Source of the DNA: Erpobdella octoculata
Lineage: Eukaryota; Annelida; Clitellata; Hirudinida; Erpobdellidae
DNA: 64,000 nt
NCBI GenBank assembly: GCA_963978895.1
Contig: OZ022245.1
Location: forward strand, 28,684,043-28,748,042
Direction: 5' to 3'
The notes beneath the pieces were generated by a model. That model was not told where the DNA came from. It searched no databases and saw only the letters and a program-made list of their open reading frames with translations. The position numbers and the translations under genes are program-made. Of the stretch, positions 1 through 11,464 are shown piece by piece. Position 1 is the stretch's first letter. Every line of letters begins with the position of its first letter.

Positions 1-1198
1 CCATGGCCATCTCCAGTAAAACAAGTCTCGGGGCAGCTTTAACCAACATACGAGACTTATCTTCGTTTGGCAATTGCAAAAAGTCCGGTAGACACCAGGC
101 GTACCGAATTGCATTGCATAAGAAAATTAGTAGAGACTCTTTCGCTGAATCTGGAAGTCGAACTGATGAACAGCTTACCTTTTTGTTACATACTACGGTA
201 CTTGGTGAAGGTTTGGAATAAAGCACTGTTACTTCAAAAGATGTTGTCGATTGTGTTATAAATGTTGACGAACAGGATAAGTCTACATTACTCAAAGATT
301 TCTTATCATAGAGCATAACGTTACTAGGGTTATTACAAGTTGAAAAGTCTGACATTTTGGCATATTCTGACTCGTCATCGGCAGTACCACTCAGAATCTT
401 TTTCAGCAGCGGCATGTTTTTGTCTGGTGTCTGAATGTTTGTATTACAAGTTATTTTGTTTGGTAAATCAAATAAGACTTTGTTGTTCTGGTCTTCGAAG
501 TTTGACTGAGCACTTTTCTTTCGCTTGCTCTTTATCAACGTCTCTTCCAGTGGTAGCGGCCACTCTTTGGACGTAGGACTCAAAACTGCGTTGCTCTGGC
601 GTTTTTTTAGAGCAAAAGCCTGGTACTGACTCCCTTCAGAATTGTTTCTCTTTCCGAGTTCTGATCGCAGAAGAGGTGGAGTGATCGGTTCGCTGTAAGA
701 TTTCGCTATTCCAGGACTGCTCGAATAGATCCTATGAGAACTGGTCCTGTCAGATAAAAGAATTTCCAGTTTATTTCTTGTCATTTCCACTTTTTCCATA
801 TGATCGAGATCCATTCCGTTGTCGATGCTAGAATTATTCTCCAGATGTTGAAGCGATACAGCTCGAGTGTCAGAAGAATTTGAGCCGGAATCGAATCTCA
901 AGAATCCATCAGACAACGAGTGATGAAAACCATTTCCAGTCTGTATTATCGATCTGTCTTGAATCTTATCATCAAAAACTTTTAATGTTCCAGTATCGAG
1001 ACCGGCATATCCGTTGATGCTCTGTTCTGAATCATCGCTAACCAAAAGATTAAAAAGAATCTTGGGCTTAATTCGCTGTTGAGATTTTTCCGGTGGAAAG
1101 TGGTTTAGGAGGAGTGTCGTCGGGCTGATTCTGTGATGGTCGATTTTACCATCTTCGGCGACGTTCTTCAAATGCTTTTCAGAATGGCATGGTCCCAT
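1..1198 (-). CDS. Probable nuclear receptor, partial (N-terminal/hinge part and start of ligand-binding domain)
   Basis: An open frame on the minus strand runs from an ATG at 1198 to the window edge without a stop (about 399 codons), so the 3' part lies to the left. The first ~330 residues are Ser/Asn/Lys-rich and low in hydrophobics, with a basic patch (LIKSKRKK), like a hinge or A/B region. The last ~50 residues fit helices 3-5 of a nuclear receptor ligand-binding domain: AIRYAWCLPDF, then QLPNEDKSRMLVKAA, then PRLVLLEMAM. This has the F-x2-L-x3-D-[QK]-x2-[LM]-L spacing of the family signature. Upstream of the ATG the frame stays open through Arg/Lys codons to a poly-T tract and a possible acceptor (ggaaaag), so 1198 may be inside a longer exon. 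No zinc-finger DNA-binding domain was found upstream in the window. Subfamily not determined. Inferred role: ligand- or cofactor-controlled transcription factor. Confidence 0.55.
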   Translation of the reverse strand, partial: MGPCHSEKHLKNVAEDGKIDHHRISPTTLLLNHFPPEKSQQRIKPKILFNLLVSDDSEQSINGYAGLDTGTLKVFDDKIQDRSIIQTGNGFHHSLSDGFLRFDSGSNSSDTRAVSLQHLENNSSIDNGMDLDHMEKVEMTRNKLEILLSDRTSSHRIYSSSPGIAKSYSEPITPPLLRSELGKRNNSEGSQYQAFALKKRQSNAVLSPTSKEWPLPLEETLIKSKRKKSAQSNFEDQNNKVLFDLPNKITCNTNIQTPDKNMPLLKKILSGTADDESEYAKMSDFSTCNNPSNVMLYDKKSLSNVDLSCSSTFITQSTTSFEVTVLYSKPSPSTVVCNKKVSCSSVRLPDSAKESLLIFLCNAIRYAWCLPDFLQLPNEDKSRMLVKAAPRLVLLEMAM

Positions 1199-3119
1199 TC
1201 TTCTTTCTTTTTTCCTTTCTTCTCGTTTCTTTTCCAAAAAAAAAAACGTCAACAGACTTTCACACAGTTAAGAAATGTCCAACCCTTAATAACGAGAGAA
1301 CAGCTGGGATGGAGATGAATTGAAAGGAGACAAGAATTGCAACGTTTTGTATGAGGTTCCGTTCTGTTTTTCGTAAACATACATTCATTCATACATACAA
1401 AAAAGACCCAATTCAAAAATAACGCAGAGCAAAGAATGTGAAAAAATTAGAAAGGAGAGAGAGAGAGGGAGAGAGAAGCTGATTGCACTCAACCTTGAAT
1501 CTTGGTCCGGATAGAAGGCATTCATATACAACACAGTCAACGGACGGTGAGTATCATCAGTAGGCAGAGCCAGGCTGTAATCATGTAGAATTAAAGCTTT
1601 AAATTTCGCAAAAACGGCCCGCTACGCTACCTACATTTTCAGAAGAAATTAACCGGCTAAAGAGCGGATCTTTTTATATTATGTGCTTATATGTATAAAC
1701 GCGTGCGCCGTACCTATATGGTATGTGTGCACAGTGCAGTGTACGTTCAGCGCATGCATATTACTCCTATACGAAGCTAAGACTTTGTGTGGCAGGCTGT
1801 GTGTGCTACATCTGGACCAAAAAACTTTAAGGAAGAAGGTTATCGCATCGAAATCAAGTATTTTGAAAAAAAAAGTAACGGTTCATTTTAGAAAGATATT
1901 CATCTTTTTAAGTGGACCATCCATAATTTATGAAATTCGGCTGCTTGACGTCATAGAGTGGTCAAGGCAACTGCCATATTTGGGCATCGATCATTTGACT
2001 GACGTCTTTTGTAGACCTCGATGACCTAGGACAATGTTCAGCTAATTATAATATTTAAAAGCTGGTTCGATTTTAATAACCGTAGGTTCACTTTCGAAAT
2101 AGCCCGAATATTAATTATTAATGCGCAAAACATAGAAAAAAAGACAAGCTAGCTGTTATGTCAATAATAAAATCATTCCCGACAGAATGGTATGTTTCCT
2201 TATTCTGAGACATTTTGATAAACAGCATGGAATCAGATTTAATTCAAAAAAAATTTATTTAAAAACCCAAACGGTTTCTAGTAGCTTCTAATATTGTTAT
2301 TTGAAAATAAACAAGGTCTGCCAGGCGGCCTTCCCATACACTCATAGCTCATTAGCATCATTTGGTTTCCAAGGTCACAATGTTTACTTACTGCATAGGT
2401 TATTCTTTTTTTTATTTTTGAACGCTTTAATGTTCATCTGCAATGACGTACTTTGAGCTGTGTTGTTGTTGTTGATATTTTTAATTATTGAGTAGACCTA
2501 ACACATCACTATTTGTGAGGTGTCACAATTTCCAGACGCAATGACGACGTCAGCCAGCCAGCTGTTTGCCGAATTGCTCTTAGTCTTATTGATATAAAAA
2601 TCAATCGAAATGATTAAAAGCCGATACTTTATTTATAAAAACCAATAGTAGTACGACATTGAGACCAATGCTTGTACGACACATGGAAACGACGGAAACG
2701 CTTGACTGCGATGAGAAAGAAGTATGGATACGATTTCATTTTACGACGAGTATGCACGTTCGTAGCAGCTAATTAATAGATTGAAAATCAATTCTGCCGA
2801 AATAAAATAACACAAACAAGAATATTTACTCAGAAAGAAATCGAAAGAGATAGAATAAAAAACAATATATAAACTAGCGATCATTTGATCTTTACAACAC
2901 GATCATATTACAACTAGAAAATGCTCGCAAATGAAGAAAGAGAAAAAAAGCAAGTAGAGAGAGTGAATTAACCCACATTAGACCTCGAAGGTAAAGTTGA
3001 AAAGGGGAAATACTATGAAACAAAAAGTGAATTTACAGCTGAACATATAACAATGACAACGACAAAATAAGTATGACTGACTAGCTCGGAGATAACGACT
3101 TTATATATTTGTTGAGATA

Positions 3120-3210
<91 letters not shown>

Positions 3211-4270
3211 TGTTTCTATAATAATTCTATACATATCAAAACTGCACATAATTATGTGCAGCACAACTGCTACGATACACATAGAAGCTTGCAGTTATAC
3301 ACACACACACATGCGAGTAATAACATTTTTAAAAAGCAAAACTATAAGTTTAAAAAAAACTGTCATAATTCAGATATACTTCCCATAATGACAAAGGTTA
3401 GCTACGTTCCCCTGTGAAGATCAGAGATTTTGAACGATTCGATTAAAGATGAACTCTTAGTGTAAAGAGTTCAATTTTTTGATATTTTAAACTAGGTTAT
3501 TGCAAAAAAGAAATAAATACGGACTGAAGAGGGATTTAGTCCCACAATCTACCAGAGATGTAAAACTCTTTAACCCTCACAAGCGATCGGTTCAAACACG
3601 GAAATTCATTTTCTTGAGCTGGCAGCTAGCTTCCGAGCCGCGACGGAAGACTCTGCTGACAGAAGGACGAGGCGATGCTCCAGAAGTCACGTCAAAACAA
3701 AATGTCTCAGAAAAGTTCTCAGCAACAATCACGACAACAAAAAATACGAAGGACACTGATGAATAGATGAAATTGTCTCATCAGATGTAACTTACATAGT
3801 TGTTTATCAATAGCAACAAATCTTTCTTTGTAACAAAAAAACAATACAAATCTGACCGTCTATTGCAACAAACTGAATAATTAAAATGAAAAAAAAAAGA
3901 AAGACAAGGATGAACCTGCTACTACAACAGATCTGCAAAGCTGAACCCAAGAGCTCATCAGCTATCAGTGCAGATGCAAAATAACTAAAATTATATTCTT
4001 GGAAAATTGTTGTTGACTCCTGCAAGTAATTTAGGGAAAAAAAGACAAGAAGTGTTGAATGCTTCAGGTAATATAATTTGGTAAATGTCACTGCTAGAAG
4101 ACTAGTCGGGTCAGAAAAAACATCGACATTGTTTTGGCCGCTTTTAAAGCTTTAGAACTATGTACAGTCGAGGACCTGAAGCCACAACGGCAAGTGACCG
4201 CAAGAGGGCCGACACTTTACGTGAATATTTCAAAGATCAATAAAGTCGCTCCAAATTTGAAGCCAATCAA
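1199..4270. other. Non-coding stretch between nuclear receptor exon and SHB-family gene
   Basis: No convincing coding exon seen. It holds a poly-T/purine tract just upstream of the receptor exon, a GA-rich run near 1455-1480, the long TA microsatellite at 3121-3206, and the 3' flank of the SHB-family gene. A short open minus-strand segment at about 1510-1615 could be an exon (see findings). Any first exons or promoter of the receptor gene should lie here if the gene does not extend past the SHB-family gene. Confidence 0.6.
3121..3206. repeat. (TA)n microsatellite, about 86 bp
   Basis: Uninterrupted alternating T and A for about 43 units. The Tyr/Ile alternating peptide that it can encode is an artefact. 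Confidence 0.98.
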
Positions 4271-7200
4271 TTACAACAGCTCCATGCCGACCGGGTAAAC
4301 GAGAGACATGTGTTCGGCTCCCTTGATTGGAAGTTTGTGTAAGGTGTAGTGGTGTATCATTAGCGGTATGCTTGTAAACGGCTGACTAAATTGCCCAAGG
4401 ATGTATCGGCCGTCAGGATTGGTCACAATCTTCATGTGCATGAAGCCTCTGGCACTCCTGATGGTTGAGAAAAATGAATTGCTTAATTAAGATAACATCA
4501 ACATGAAACTGTGAAATTGAGGTCTACAAACAACAAGATGAAATTACTACTTAAAACAAGCCTTATACGAGAACGAAAAAAAAAGTTATTTCAATAACTC
4601 TTCAAAGCATAAAATCGATTTCTTTTCTTACTTGAGTGAGAGAGAAAAGTCAAATCTGTTGCTTTCGCTCATCCTAATAAGAAAGCTTCCTTCTCTATGC
4701 ATGCGTAAGATGTTCTCTGCTTCCACCCGGCCTATCGTACCGTGGAACCAGCTGGTAGTGTTGGAGATTATTATTTAAATAAAATTTAATTCTTATAGTT
4801 ATAAGCAGAAAGCGCTACAATAATACTTAAATTCATTTAAAAATTGAATTTTCCAGAAAAAAGGCTTTAAATTTTGTCACTGTACATCTCAGCAAGAGAA
4901 TGTAAAGTTTTCATTATCACCCGTTCCTCAAATGTCGCGTCTGAAATCTATCATTAAGTACTGTACTTTTCGTGAATCTAAGATCTAAGCTTTTAAATGA
5001 AAAGCAGAAGAAGGAAAGAAAGTAAATTTTGAAATATTAAAAACAATCATAAATAAAAACCAGCTTCCCAAGACTTACAATTGTTCCTCAAGAGGAATCC
5101 GAGGATCGATTTTTTCGGGCATGGAGTTATGTATCCACGAAGAAGAGGAAGCCCTGCTACTGGAATACTGACGTGGCATCATCTGGTAGGAGCGCATACT
5201 GTCCGGTGCTGTAAACCAGAAATAATATAGTGAAGATGTACATACACCGTTTAAGTTATGCTGATATGAAAACTAAGAAAAGAACAAGCACATCAATATA
5301 ATCAACAAAACATTAACAACTGATAACTAATAATAAATAAAATATATATTTAAAACAAAAATATTAACTAATTAAAAATAAATTTAAACAAAAATAAGGA
5401 CATAAACAAACTGAAAACCGACAGCGACTCTGATAAAACTGACGCATGGATCCCGTCTGACAGAAGAACGGATGCTGCTGGTCCCACGGTTCATCGTATT
5501 CTATTCCCGGTCGATAGTCCATGCTTTTTACGCTACCGGACCTGTAGTGGTGCCTCAGTTGTTGCGAGGAGGGTGGAGGTGGTCCAGCTGGCTGCTGTTG
5601 GGGGTAGTAGTACTGGCCGGGTGGGTAGTTGCAAGCCTCCAACCCGTAAGCGCTTCTCATCATCAGGGACTCGTGTCGAGACCTGACATCGCCGGGAGCA
5701 GCTCGGGGGCCGTCCCCCCGCCAATTATCTCTCAAAGGGGGTTCAGGGGCTGGTCCTGAGTGATTTGAAGTTAAGAAGAATTTCAAAAGAAAACAAGAAA
5801 AGAGTATATATATATATAACTATTTGATTTTAATTATGTCTAGTTAACAAATTTATAAAAAGCACACCAGATGGCATTGGAATCATTTCATCATCATATC
5901 TTCTCCCATTACTCCATGTATCACTTTTGTTTGTGGGGGGCATCTTTGCTGACAAATCCCAAGGCTGGTCATCAGGGACTGGTGGATTGGCCCGGCCTTG
6001 AGGAATGGGTCTGGGTGGAGCTCTTGGAGGTGGAAGCTGTTGAGTGACTGGCTCTTGCTCACCGTCGAGAAGAAGATTGGGTGGGGGAGGGGGTAACTCA
6101 TTGGCAAGATTGTATGTCTTGGCAGGAATTGGAGGAGGATTAATGTCCTTGCCCTCCAGAGTATTGTCACTGTCTTCATCAGCTTCACTTGTAGTAGTAG
6201 AAACCAGACACCTACCGGACGACGATGAAGCAGATTTGTCCATGTTCCAAGACTTGAGAGTCTCAAATCCAACCTGTGTCTCCCCTACACAGGTTGTCTG
6301 TTTCTTTTTCTCCAGTGTATCATCCATTGTTGTTGAGCCTCTTACTTGGACCTGGTTGAGGGTCGTTGAGGAAGACTTGAGACTCGACACACCCGAATCG
6401 ATTTGCTGTAAAACTTTTATTGGGCCCTCTTCGTACGGGTCATCGTAATCTAGCACTTTAATATCCAAACTGCTATCTGCAATGAGTAAGAAAACATAAT
6501 AATAGAATAAAAGTTTTTTGAATTTTAAATCTAAAAATATTGGTTTTTGTCTTAAATTAAAATTAGTAATGATATTCCACTGTTAATCCCAGCTTATGAT
6601 GGAAAATCAATGTTTAAAATATAAATGATGATGTCCAGAGACTAAAACAACAGTAACCTGACACAATTTAAGTTAATTAAAAGCAATTATGTTCAAGTTA
6701 TCTCAAAAATAACTTTTACTAATATCTAAGGAAGTCAATGAGAAAAAGCATACCATCCTTAAATTATAAATTGTGAATAAAATGTACAAAGGAATACAAG
6801 CATAATTATTAAAACACTTTCAAACCAATATATAGATAGAAAGTTATATATGCATTTATAAACAAACAAAAGTATACACACAGGTAAATTCACTTGCAAA
6901 TAGATACATGCACTCGCATATGGATACATGCACTCGCAAATGGACACATGCACTCGCAAATGGAAACATGCACTCACAAATGGACACATGCACTCTCAAA
7001 TGAACGCATAAAATTACAAATGGACACATGCACTCACAAATGGACACATGCATTCACAAATGAACAGTAATAGACACATGTACTCAGAAAATATAGATAA
7101 ACTCACAAATGGACACATAACCACAAAAAATAAACATATTCACTAACATAGACATATACACTCAGAAACTTATTTAAACAGACATATACAACCACACAAA

Positions 7201-7660
7201 CAAATCAAACAGACACATACAACCACAAACAGGAGCTCAAAAATGTAGAAATAATTAGTTAAATCCATCACTGACCAGCTTTTATGACGTCGGGTAATTT
7301 TTCTGCAGCCATTTTCTTGGCTTCTGCTCCACATTCTGATGACTGAATTCAAATAAAATAAAATGATATTATAATGCTGTGAACTTTATTTACACACAAA
7401 CATCTAAATTTTTTTTATTTTATTCATTTAAAACCACAAAGGGAGGGTCAAGAGACCATTATTACCACCTGGTATTACATATAATATAAAATAATACATT
7501 TTAAATATGAACAAACAATTGAAGCTTAATATATACTTATTTTACAACGTTTATATTATTAAAGTTAAAGTCTACACAATCAAACGTGTCCACGCAAAAA
7601 AGTGGTGCAGTAAAGAGCCTTGTAAACAGGAAAAGCAAATACTAAATGCTTAGAATAGCT

Positions 7661-7738
<78 letters not shown>

Positions 7739-8671
7739 CCAAAGAAGAATAAAAAATACAATGCTATGAACAAATAAGCATGTTTGGATTCATCATAGAT
7801 GTTAAAGTTAGAATTTGCATTTGAAGGATGTGTTTAAAAAATTGTTTAATCATAGTTTAGCTCAACCACCCAGACATTTATTATATATTACATTATTTAA
7901 AATGACTTTGATTTTCAAGAATAAACAAGCTTATCTGATCTGAAATAATGCAAAAAATTGTCTCCCAGTAAAATTACAACTTGTTTTCAAAAACATTTCA
8001 TAAAAATACCCTCATAATACTGATTTTAAAAGTAAATACCTTCATAATTTTTCTAACTAAAAATCCTAGGCCTTATAACCAGTGACTAGTAAGCTGCAAT
8101 TTTGCACAAAACAGAATTTAAGACCTAAAGTACTTTTAAATACATTCTCCATCATTTAAACAAAGTTAATTTGAATTGTTTATTTGATAAAAAATTCAAA
8201 TGTACATTATCACTCAATCACCTTGGATGATGAATTTTTACCAAAGGTGGACAATTGTTCTCCAGACTTCTCCTCAGAAACGCTGAGTTTTGAAGCAATC
8301 TCGTTAAGTATGCTGTCAGGAGTTATACGCTCCTTGATCACGGCACTGTATACAGGCTGCCCGCTATCTCGGCTATCTGGAGGTGAGGCTGGTGGTCTAC
8401 CGAGGTTCATAGCAACAGACGTCCCCTGGTCGTCCTGTATGTCACCAGATGTAAGAGAAAAACTCCTTGGAGGATAGTCAAATGGCGACTTGGACGGTGT
8501 CGTTGGACTGTTAGCCGTTGAAGTTCCGCCGCTTTTAGAATTTTGCAGTAACTGATCTTTAGACGAACGTCCCAACTGGGGCGAATCGGTGGCGTCTATT
8601 TTACATTTGTGAGCTGGAGACGAGCCTGACTTTTTATTTCCAATACCAAAATGCTTTAAAATTTTTGCCAT
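4271..8671 (-). CDS. SHB: SH2-domain adaptor of the SHB/SHE/SHF family, complete
   Basis: Seven exons join in phase with GT/AG borders: 8222-8671, 7276-7342, 5868-6476, 5444-5755, 5079-5208, 4632-4751, 4271-4457. The product is about 624 residues. The ATG at 8671 gives MAKILKHF, like the MAKW start of SHB. A long Pro/Ser-rich region carries Tyr sites typical of the family (DYDDPYEE near the start of exon 3, EYDEPWDQ in exon 4). The SH2 domain is C-terminal (about 524-620). It begins WFHGTIGRVEAENIL, has FLIR with the phosphotyrosine-binding Arg near 549 and GQFSQPF, and ends LPIKGAEHMSLVYPV just before the stop, as in SHB/SHE/SHF. Such proteins link phosphotyrosine receptors to downstream signalling in the cytoplasm. 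Exon-2 donor and exon-1 end were chosen by phase. Which vertebrate paralogue is closest cannot be told; the invertebrate gene is probably the single ancestor. Confidence 0.93.
6889..7062. repeat. Minisatellite, about 20-bp unit, 8-9 copies
   Basis: Tandem imperfect copies of ACATGCACTCGCAAATGG plus two bases (CACTC[GA]CAAATGGACACATG) lie in intron 2 of the SHB-family gene and fade out to about 7120. The Cys/His/Val-rich minus-strand frame across it comes from the repeat. Confidence 0.9.
7662..7737. repeat. (TAA)n microsatellite, about 25 units
   Basis: A pure TAA run in intron 1 of the SHB-family gene. Confidence 0.98.
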
Positions 8672-9119
8672 TTATTGGAATTATTAAATGGCAGACGAGC
8701 AGAAGCGAGAGCACAGCCCTACAAAACAAAATTAATCAGAACCAAAGAATTGCGTGTGACTCATGAATATACGTTTATGTTAATTCATCGCGTAGCGTAA
8801 AAAAACCTGGTGCCTAGATTATTTTCTGCAATCTTCAGCAAAAACAAAAATTTTAAATAAACCCACGTTATCTTTTATAACTTCAGGTAAAATTATTTTA
8901 AGCACGCATAACCCGAACTCACAGCCGTATATCTCGACAGCTTGCACACTACAACCACGTTTACAGGCATATTATCTCTTTGTTTTTTTCAACGTTTAAC
9001 TGCACTACCAAAACATCCGCTTTTTAGCAAAATCAAGTTCAAAAGAACACAAAATATTGATGGCTGAAAAACAAATTTTATTTTGTGTATGTCTAAAGGA
9101 AAAAAACGAGTCAAAACAA
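8672..9119 (-). promoter_or_regulatory. 5' flank/UTR of SHB-family gene and 3' UTR of RSL24D1
   Basis: About 450 bp separate the SHB-family start codon (8671) from the upstream RSL24D1 stop (9120), both on the minus strand. A possible acceptor (ttgttttgtag, near 8720) suggests a spliced 5' UTR that ends about 48 bp before the ATG. A minus-strand AATAAA lies at 9077-9082, about 40 bp after the RSL24D1 stop. No other structure seen. Confidence 0.55.
9077..9082 (-). terminator. Polyadenylation signal AATAAA of RSL24D1
   Basis: AATAAA read on the minus strand, about 38 bp after the TAA stop. Confidence 0.7.
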
Positions 9120-10697
9120 TTATTCTGCCACTTCCATCAGCATCTCCGGCTCTGCAATAAGTTCTGATATCTTCACCTTCTTGCTCTCTTTTATTTTTGC
9201 TGTTAAATAAAAATAAAAGGCATCAATATGCAAATAACAAAAATGGTGTCCGTAAAACATAAAGAATTAATTCTTAAACTAATGGCAGTCATGAATCATC
9301 TCATAACATTTCCTTTTGCGAATGGACCTATAATTTTGATAATAATAATAATGTTTGACAATATTGATACTATACATACCGGCAGGATTTTTGATCAACG
9401 AAACATTGCTTTCTAACAACTTCAAGTTCTCAGCCTTTCTTATTTCTTTGCCCTTGGTCAGTCTAAAAAATATAAAAAATATATATAATATATCATAATT
9501 TTCCAGGCAAAACATAGACTTATCTGCCTAAAAATATTTTGTAACATACCCAATTAAACATAGGTTTAAATATAAAATAAATCAAACCTTTCTTTGATAT
9601 ATTGGGCTTCACGTTTAACTTTGATTTCATGTACTCTCTTCATTCCTTCAACTGTTAAACAATACAAATTTTAATATTTTCAATAAACCTAATCAAATTC
9701 TTATTGTGATAATTATCAAATTAAACCGAAATAAAGTTATCATTTAAACTCATTCTTAATTAAAAAATCCACATACTTGTCTTTTTCATGAGCTCTCTGT
9801 TGTACTTGACGGGAATGTCACGACACCTTTCAAATTCATATATGGGGTCAACCGCCAACTCTTTACCTGCAGCCTTTCTGTAGGCTTTCGTCCATCTCAC
9901 CTTCCTGGGATTGCGCTTCTTTTTGAATGCTTTGCTGCATTTTGATCGACAGAAGTTGAAAACCTTTTAATTGTTTAAAAATAAAAGACAGTTACATTAT
10001 TTTGTAACATATAACACAGGAACAAAAATGATTATAGTGGTGCCATTAACTCATTTAACCAATTAAATATAATTTAAGTAGCTTGTTTAATTTTAATGAG
10101 GGTATAAGGGCGATGGGTAATCTTTCACTTTAACGGCTGGATGTGTGAAAGATTAATAGATTCTCGGCTATAATTAGCTAATTATGGTTAGGGTTAAAAT
10201 AGGACTATTTCATTGAAAAAATCGGCACCAACCGCTAAAGTGAAAGATAACCGAGCGATGAACTGAACTACACCCGAATAAGAATACTTGGCCATAAAAT
10301 TTCCAAACAGGAATGTTTTCTGGCCATGCTAGAAAACTGTAGATAACATTGAAATACAATAAAAATAGACAATTCTATAAAATAACTTTTAAAGTCCACA
10401 AACAATGTTCAGATAGGACCAGATAGGTCCTAGTCCTATCTGATAGGAGCCCTAAATAAAGGAATTGTAGAGTGAAAGACACAAATCCATTAAATAAAGT
10501 TACTTTGTTTAAACATTGAGTGCTTACTGGATACAATAACAACAAACTAGAGTTCTAATATATTTTAATATAAGTTTAAAAAGCCAGACAGGCGTGGTGG
10601 AAAAAAAGGATCAAACCTTATTATCGTTTCGGACAAATGTCGTTCCGTGACCAGGATAACAGGGAGAAGAACAAAAATAACACTTTAAAATCCTCAT
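9120..10697 (-). CDS. RSL24D1: RSL24D1 / RLP24, ribosome-biogenesis protein of the L24e family, complete
   Basis: Five exons join in phase: 10617-10697, 9777-9963, 9588-9651, 9380-9462, 9120-9199. They give 164 residues; the human protein has 163. The start [18 protein letters not shown] carries the first half of the zinc-binding Cys set of L24e proteins. [19 protein letters not shown] follows with the second half. The motifs KVRWTKA and [15 protein letters not shown] separate it from ribosomal L24 itself. RLP24 joins the nuclear pre-60S particle, is removed in the cytoplasm by the Drg1/SPATA5 ATPase, and is exchanged for L24e. The short acidic C-terminal tail ([10 protein letters not shown]) is as expected. 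The first intron (9964-10616) carries a MITE-like inverted repeat. Confidence 0.96.
10110..10260. mobile_element. MITE-like element with ~30-bp inverted ends
   Basis: The left end (GGTAATCTTTCACTTTAACG, about 10115-10134) is the near-perfect reverse complement of the right end (CGCTAAAGTGAAAGATAACC, about 10233-10252). The repeat extends outward to GCGATG/CATCGC. The unit is about 150 bp with no coding capacity and sits inside RSL24D1 intron 1. A clear target-site duplication was not identified. It is either a non-autonomous DNA transposon remnant or a long hairpin. Confidence 0.6.
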
Positions 10698-11464
10698 ATT
10701 ATTCGATTGTATATATTATATTAACTTCACTGTTGTGAAATTACGGCTCAACCTACCGATCAATATGCGCAAAATAATAGCATAGACACGAAATATTCGC
10801 AAAATAATGATTAAACTTTCTGTCAAACACAAAGATCTTTTAGTATTGAAACGAAATATTTTACGCATGGTTACCTTTTGAATTACATATTTCACTTTAT
10901 TAATTTTTTTAAAACTTCATATTATTTGACGTGTTTAAGGGGTGACATGGGTAACACCACGACCATAGCTCGATCTGACATTGGCCTTTGTGTCAAAAGG
11001 CTGATTTAGAGAACACGAATCATTGATAAACGAAAAAAGCGTATCTGCTAAATTAAAAAGTCAAAAGTTGATTTGAGTTAATGCTAAAAACTGGCAAGCC
11101 CCAGGCCCACATAAAGTTCTGGATTGTAAGTCAGTGGTATACTTTTATGAGTTCAAAAAAACCTCGAATTAATTTTACACTAAAAAACTTTAAAGCTAAA
11201 AAACAACAGTTATTAAATTAGTTTACATAATATTGCAACCAGAAGATATTTAACATAAATATTTGTTCATTTCTGTGAATAATTCTGCAGGAATGATTTC
11301 CAGACAGAATTCTTTGGAGAGTCACTAATGAGTGATGCTAAACTTTTTCCTGAATTTATTAAATTAAAAGAAAATACAAAATCTATAAAAATCAATATAC
11401 CTATCTAAACAATAATTTCAAGAAATATAATAAGACAACTTAAAAAAGTAATTTTTTGACAAAA
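10698..11464. other. Intergenic: RSL24D1 promoter side and PDZ-gene 3' UTR
   Basis: No exon seen. It holds the RSL24D1 upstream region and the 3' UTR of the PDZ gene. A minus-strand AATAAA lies at 11355-11360, about 105 bp after the PDZ-gene stop. Confidence 0.6.
11355..11360 (-). terminator. Polyadenylation signal AATAAA of the PDZ gene
   Basis: Minus-strand AATAAA about 105 bp downstream of the TAA stop at 11465-11467. Confidence 0.6.

Noticed and set aside
1683..2024. 113-residue plus-strand frame
   Set aside because: No domain, no splice context, AT-rich composition; opposite to the receptor gene.
3013..3282. Tyr/Ile repeat frame on the minus strand
   Set aside because: Made by the (TA)n microsatellite.
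3500..3766. 88-residue plus-strand frame
   Set aside because: Composition is more gene-like than its surroundings, but no family, no exon partner and no conserved motif.
5472..6448. Plus-strand frames over the SHB-family exons
   Set aside because: Antisense shadows of Pro/Ser-rich coding sequence.
6759..7053. Cys/His/Val-rich minus-strand open frames
   Set aside because: They follow the 20-bp minisatellite unit exactly and lie in an intron of the SHB-family gene.
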